NCBI GenBank assembly: GCA_011390385.1
Contig: JAABSN010000198.1
Location: 1-6,226, forward strand
Source: Thioalkalivibrio nitratireducens
GTDB lineage: Bacteria > Pseudomonadota > Gammaproteobacteria > Ectothiorhodospirales > Ectothiorhodospiraceae
Direction: 5' to 3'
Length of the DNA: 6,226 bases
Shown: positions 4,307 through 6,226 of the stretch, piece by piece
Position numbering within the stretch: the first letter of the stretch is position 1
How the letters are laid out: each line of letters begins with the position of its first letter
Position numbers and translations under genes: made by a program
Notes under the pieces: generated by a model
Told to the model about the DNA's origin: nothing
The model's input: only the letters and a program-made list of their open reading frames with translations
Database searches by the model: none

Positions 4307-6226
4307 CTACTCCTCAAAGCGATTTCTGAAGATTCCGATCGTGCTTTCGATCACTCGCAGCACGCTGACCTGCATGATGTTGTTGACTGCTTCGGAGTCG
4401 GTGGTAAAGCTTAAGTCGATTCCGGCATCGACGGGGTCGAGGGCTTCACCGTCGCTGCTGAAGCTCAGGGTGATCAGCCGCTCTTCGCCGGGCTGGAAAT
4501 CGCCGAAATCGCAGTCCATGCTCTGACCGTCAGGGCTGATCTGGCAGTTGCCTTGCGAGGCCGATACAAAACGCACCCCGTCGCCTGAGACGCTGCCTTC
4601 CATCCGGATGGCCTGGGCGATCAGACCTGCAACGCCGCTGGGTTGCTGATTGCCGACCTGCACATCGACCGTGAAAATATCTCCCGCAGGGATTGGTTCG
4701 GGCGGCGTGTCGCTGAAATCGTCGGGCATGTCGAGGGCCAGACTGACCAGCAGTTCGGGCGTCACGGACGTCTGCTCGCAGGACTCGCGGCCCTGCCCGT
4801 CGGACACGCAGAACTCCAGCGTTCGGGGCGCTGTATCGGCGTAGCTGTGCTGGGCGATCAGCATGCCCTTACCCTTGCCCTGGACTGGATTGATCATCAG
4901 CACCCCATCGATGCGCGACTCGTTTTCGGTCTCGACCACTTCACCTTCAACCAGAACCGGTGATCCGTCGCCGGGGTCCAGCGAGCTGCTGTGGTCCTGA
5001 CCGCCGTCGTCTTCGTATTCGGCGCGGATGGTGAACGGGAACCCGATGCCGACCCGTGCTGGCGTATCCAGGCTTAGCATGCGCGGCGGGTCGTCGACGT
5101 AGGTGATTTCGATGACCGCTTCGGCGGGCTGGGAATCATCGACGCCGTCGTTGGCGACAAACCGGAACCTGTCCTCGCCGAAGTAATCGGGATCGGGGGT
5201 GTAGGTCAGCGTGGCCGTGGCATTGTCGGCCGCGACTTGCGTCAAGATCCCGTGTTCGGGTCCGTCGACGATCCGATAGCTGAGCACGTCGAGTCCGTTG
5301 AAATCCAGGCCAAGGATGCCGTCAGGATCTTCTGCGATCAGCTCGATATCCACCGGCACGTCCTCGGCCGTGGTCGTGAACTGATCGAAAGCCATCGGCG
5401 GCCGGAAGTTGCGATCGACCTGAACCGACACGGTCGCGGGCGCGCTCTCGGCGAGCCCGTCGCTGACGGTATAGCTGAAGGTGTCGGTATCGCTGTGGAA
5501 GCGGAATTCGGAAACATAGGTCACGGTCGCTGAATCGTCGCTAATGTCTTTCAAGGGCGAGGTCTCGAAGACGTTGACGAAGGACTCTTGCTGATCGACC
5601 ACGAAAAACTGGGTGGAATTGACCGAGACGGCCTTGACCGTCCCCATGTTGCCCAGGACAAACCCGGGCCGGTCGCCCTGGTTGATGCCGGTGCCGGTGG
5701 AGCGCGCGGTGCCGGCGAAGGTGCCGTCGCTGCCGAAGCGCTGGACGCGCCCGCCGGCGTCGGGATCGCCGGCATCGGCCGTGTAGAGCACGCCGTTGGG
5801 ATCCATGGCGATGAACACCACGTCGGTGAACTGGCCGTCTTCCGTGCCAGCCGTTCCGCCTGTACCGACGCTGCAGGTCCCATCGGTGCAGCTGTAGCCT
5901 TTGCTGGCCTGGCGTTGCTCGTCACAGGCGTTGTTGGTGCTGGTCTCGCAGCGGCCCAGCCAGCCGATATGCTCGCCCAGGACCAGGTTGCCGTTCTCGT
6001 CGCGGGTCGTGGGGGCGAACTTGTGGATGCGATCGGCGCAGGTGTCGGTGACGTAGACCGCACCCTCGGGATCGACCTCGATCGCAAAGCCGGTCCAGTC
6101 GTTACCCCACTGACCGGTCTCGCACAGGAAGCCTTCGCCGTTCATCAGCGCCCCGCGATAGCGATCACCCATGTCGCTGTTGACGAAGTCGGGCTCGCCG
6201 TCGAACAGGTCTTCGGCGACGTCGAA
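4307..6226 (-). CDS. Large secreted modular protein (NHL propeller, cadherin/Ig-like, PKD-like, DUF11-like), 5'-partial
   Basis: The frame is open to the window edge, leaving 639 visible residues; the ATG at 6172 is probably internal because coding continues upstream. Numbering from that Met, NHL-type propeller blades lie at about 28-53 (IEVDPEGAVYVTD), 113-147 (IAMDPNGVLYTAD) and 177-202 (FFVVDQQESFVNVF). A half cadherin-like unit at 205-253 (TFSYTVSDG) follows, then a full one at 258-360 (DYFGEDRFRFVANDG). A PKD-like domain at about 365-460 (SLDPGDGSP, TLEFCVSDGQG) and a DUF11-like domain at about 475-607 (VRFVSASQGNC, MDCDFGDFQPGEE) follow, and the chain ends IFRNRFEE. Composition is acidic, with paired cysteines (455/465, 543/554) that could form disulfides, as expected outside the cytoplasm. 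The signal peptide would be in the missing N-terminus. Such proteins are structural, adhesive or ligand-binding at the cell surface; no catalytic motif is visible and the partner is unknown. It is transcribed towards the signalling operon and is not part of it. Confidence 0.88.
   Translation of the reverse strand, partial: FDVAEDLFDGEPDFVNSDMGDRYRGALMNGEGFLCETGQWGNDWTGFAIEVDPEGAVYVTDTCADRIHKFAPTTRDENGNLVLGEHIGWLGRCETSTNNACDEQRQASKGYSCTDGTCSVGTGGTAGTEDGQFTDVVFIAMDPNGVLYTADAGDPDAGGRVQRFGSDGTFAGTARSTGTGINQGDRPGFVLGNMGTVKAVSVNSTQFFVVDQQESFVNVFETSPLKDISDDSATVTYVSEFRFHSDTDTFSYTVSDGLAESAPATVSVQVDRNFRPPMAFDQFTTTAEDVPVDIELIAEDPDGILGLDFNGLDVLSYRIVDGPEHGILTQVAADNATATLTYTPDPDYFGEDRFRFVANDGVDDSQPAEAVIEITYVDDPPRMLSLDTPARVGIGFPFTIRAEYEDDGGQDHSSSLDPGDGSPVLVEGEVVETENESRIDGVLMINPVQGKGKGMLIAQHSYADTAPRTLEFCVSDGQGRESCEQTSVTPELLVSLALDMPDDFSDTPPEPIPAGDIFTVDVQVGNQQPSGVAGLIAQAIRMEGSVSGDGVRFVSASQGNCQISPDGQSMDCDFGDFQPGEERLITLSFSSDGEALDPVDAGIDLSFTTDSEAVNNIMQVSVLRVIESTIGIFRNRFEE

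Noticed and set aside
4643..4963. Open frame of 106 codons on the plus strand, opposite the secreted-protein gene
   Set aside because: It lies wholly antisense to a gene with recognisable domains, has no ribosome site that I can see, and its translation resembles no family; it is a by-product of high GC.
5551..6087. Long minus-strand frame (178 codons) overlapping the secreted-protein gene
   Set aside because: The translation is rich in Ser, Pro, Arg and Ala, typical of a shifted frame in GC-rich coding DNA. The NHL motifs are in the other frame.

Overview
The window reads as chromosomal DNA of a GC-rich gammaproteobacterium. I lean towards the Xanthomonadales or a relative such as Wenzhouxiangella. 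This rests on family resemblance only: an S9 dipeptidyl-peptidase-type hydrolase, a proteobacterial Crp/Fnr subfamily, and a secreted modular protein with an 'FRNRFEE' tail. No rRNA or marker gene is present to confirm it. There is no tRNA, insertion sequence, CRISPR array or phage gene.

Layout. (1) Bases 2-730 (+) hold the C-terminal catalytic half of an S9-family serine peptidase that enters from the left edge. (2) Bases 731-843 are a non-coding gap. It contains a 20-bp palindrome of CRP-site geometry (764-783), a perfect but partnerless TTGACA (813-818) and a purine-rich ribosome-binding stretch (824-833). (3) Bases 844-4201 (+) hold three tightly packed signalling genes: a soluble PAS-HisKA-HATPase-REC hybrid histidine kinase, a REC-PAS protein whose start overlaps the kinase stop as ATGA, and, 23 bases further on, a Crp/Fnr-family transcription factor. 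(4) Bases 4202-4306 lie between convergent genes and contain two stem-loops. (5) Bases 4307-6226 (-) hold the C-terminal 639 residues of a large, apparently secreted protein: NHL beta-propeller blades, cadherin/Ig-like domains, a PKD-like domain, a DUF11-like domain and the short FRNRFEE tail. Its N-terminus is outside the window.

How the genes may work together. The three central genes look like one operon. The kinase senses an intracellular signal through PAS and can phosphorylate its own receiver. The REC-PAS protein is a second receiver with no recognisable output domain. The Crp/Fnr protein is the only DNA-binding protein in the set and the natural candidate for the transcriptional end, although its own ligand pocket looks degenerate. 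Parts of the kinase gene are clearly less GC-rich than the peptidase gene. The flanking peptidase and secreted protein are probably separate transcription units.

The most interesting part is the signalling cassette: two receivers, no HPt domain, a receiver protein that stops after its PAS domain, and a possible CRP-type operator in front. All component families are known. Whether the combination is a described pathway cannot be decided from sequence alone.
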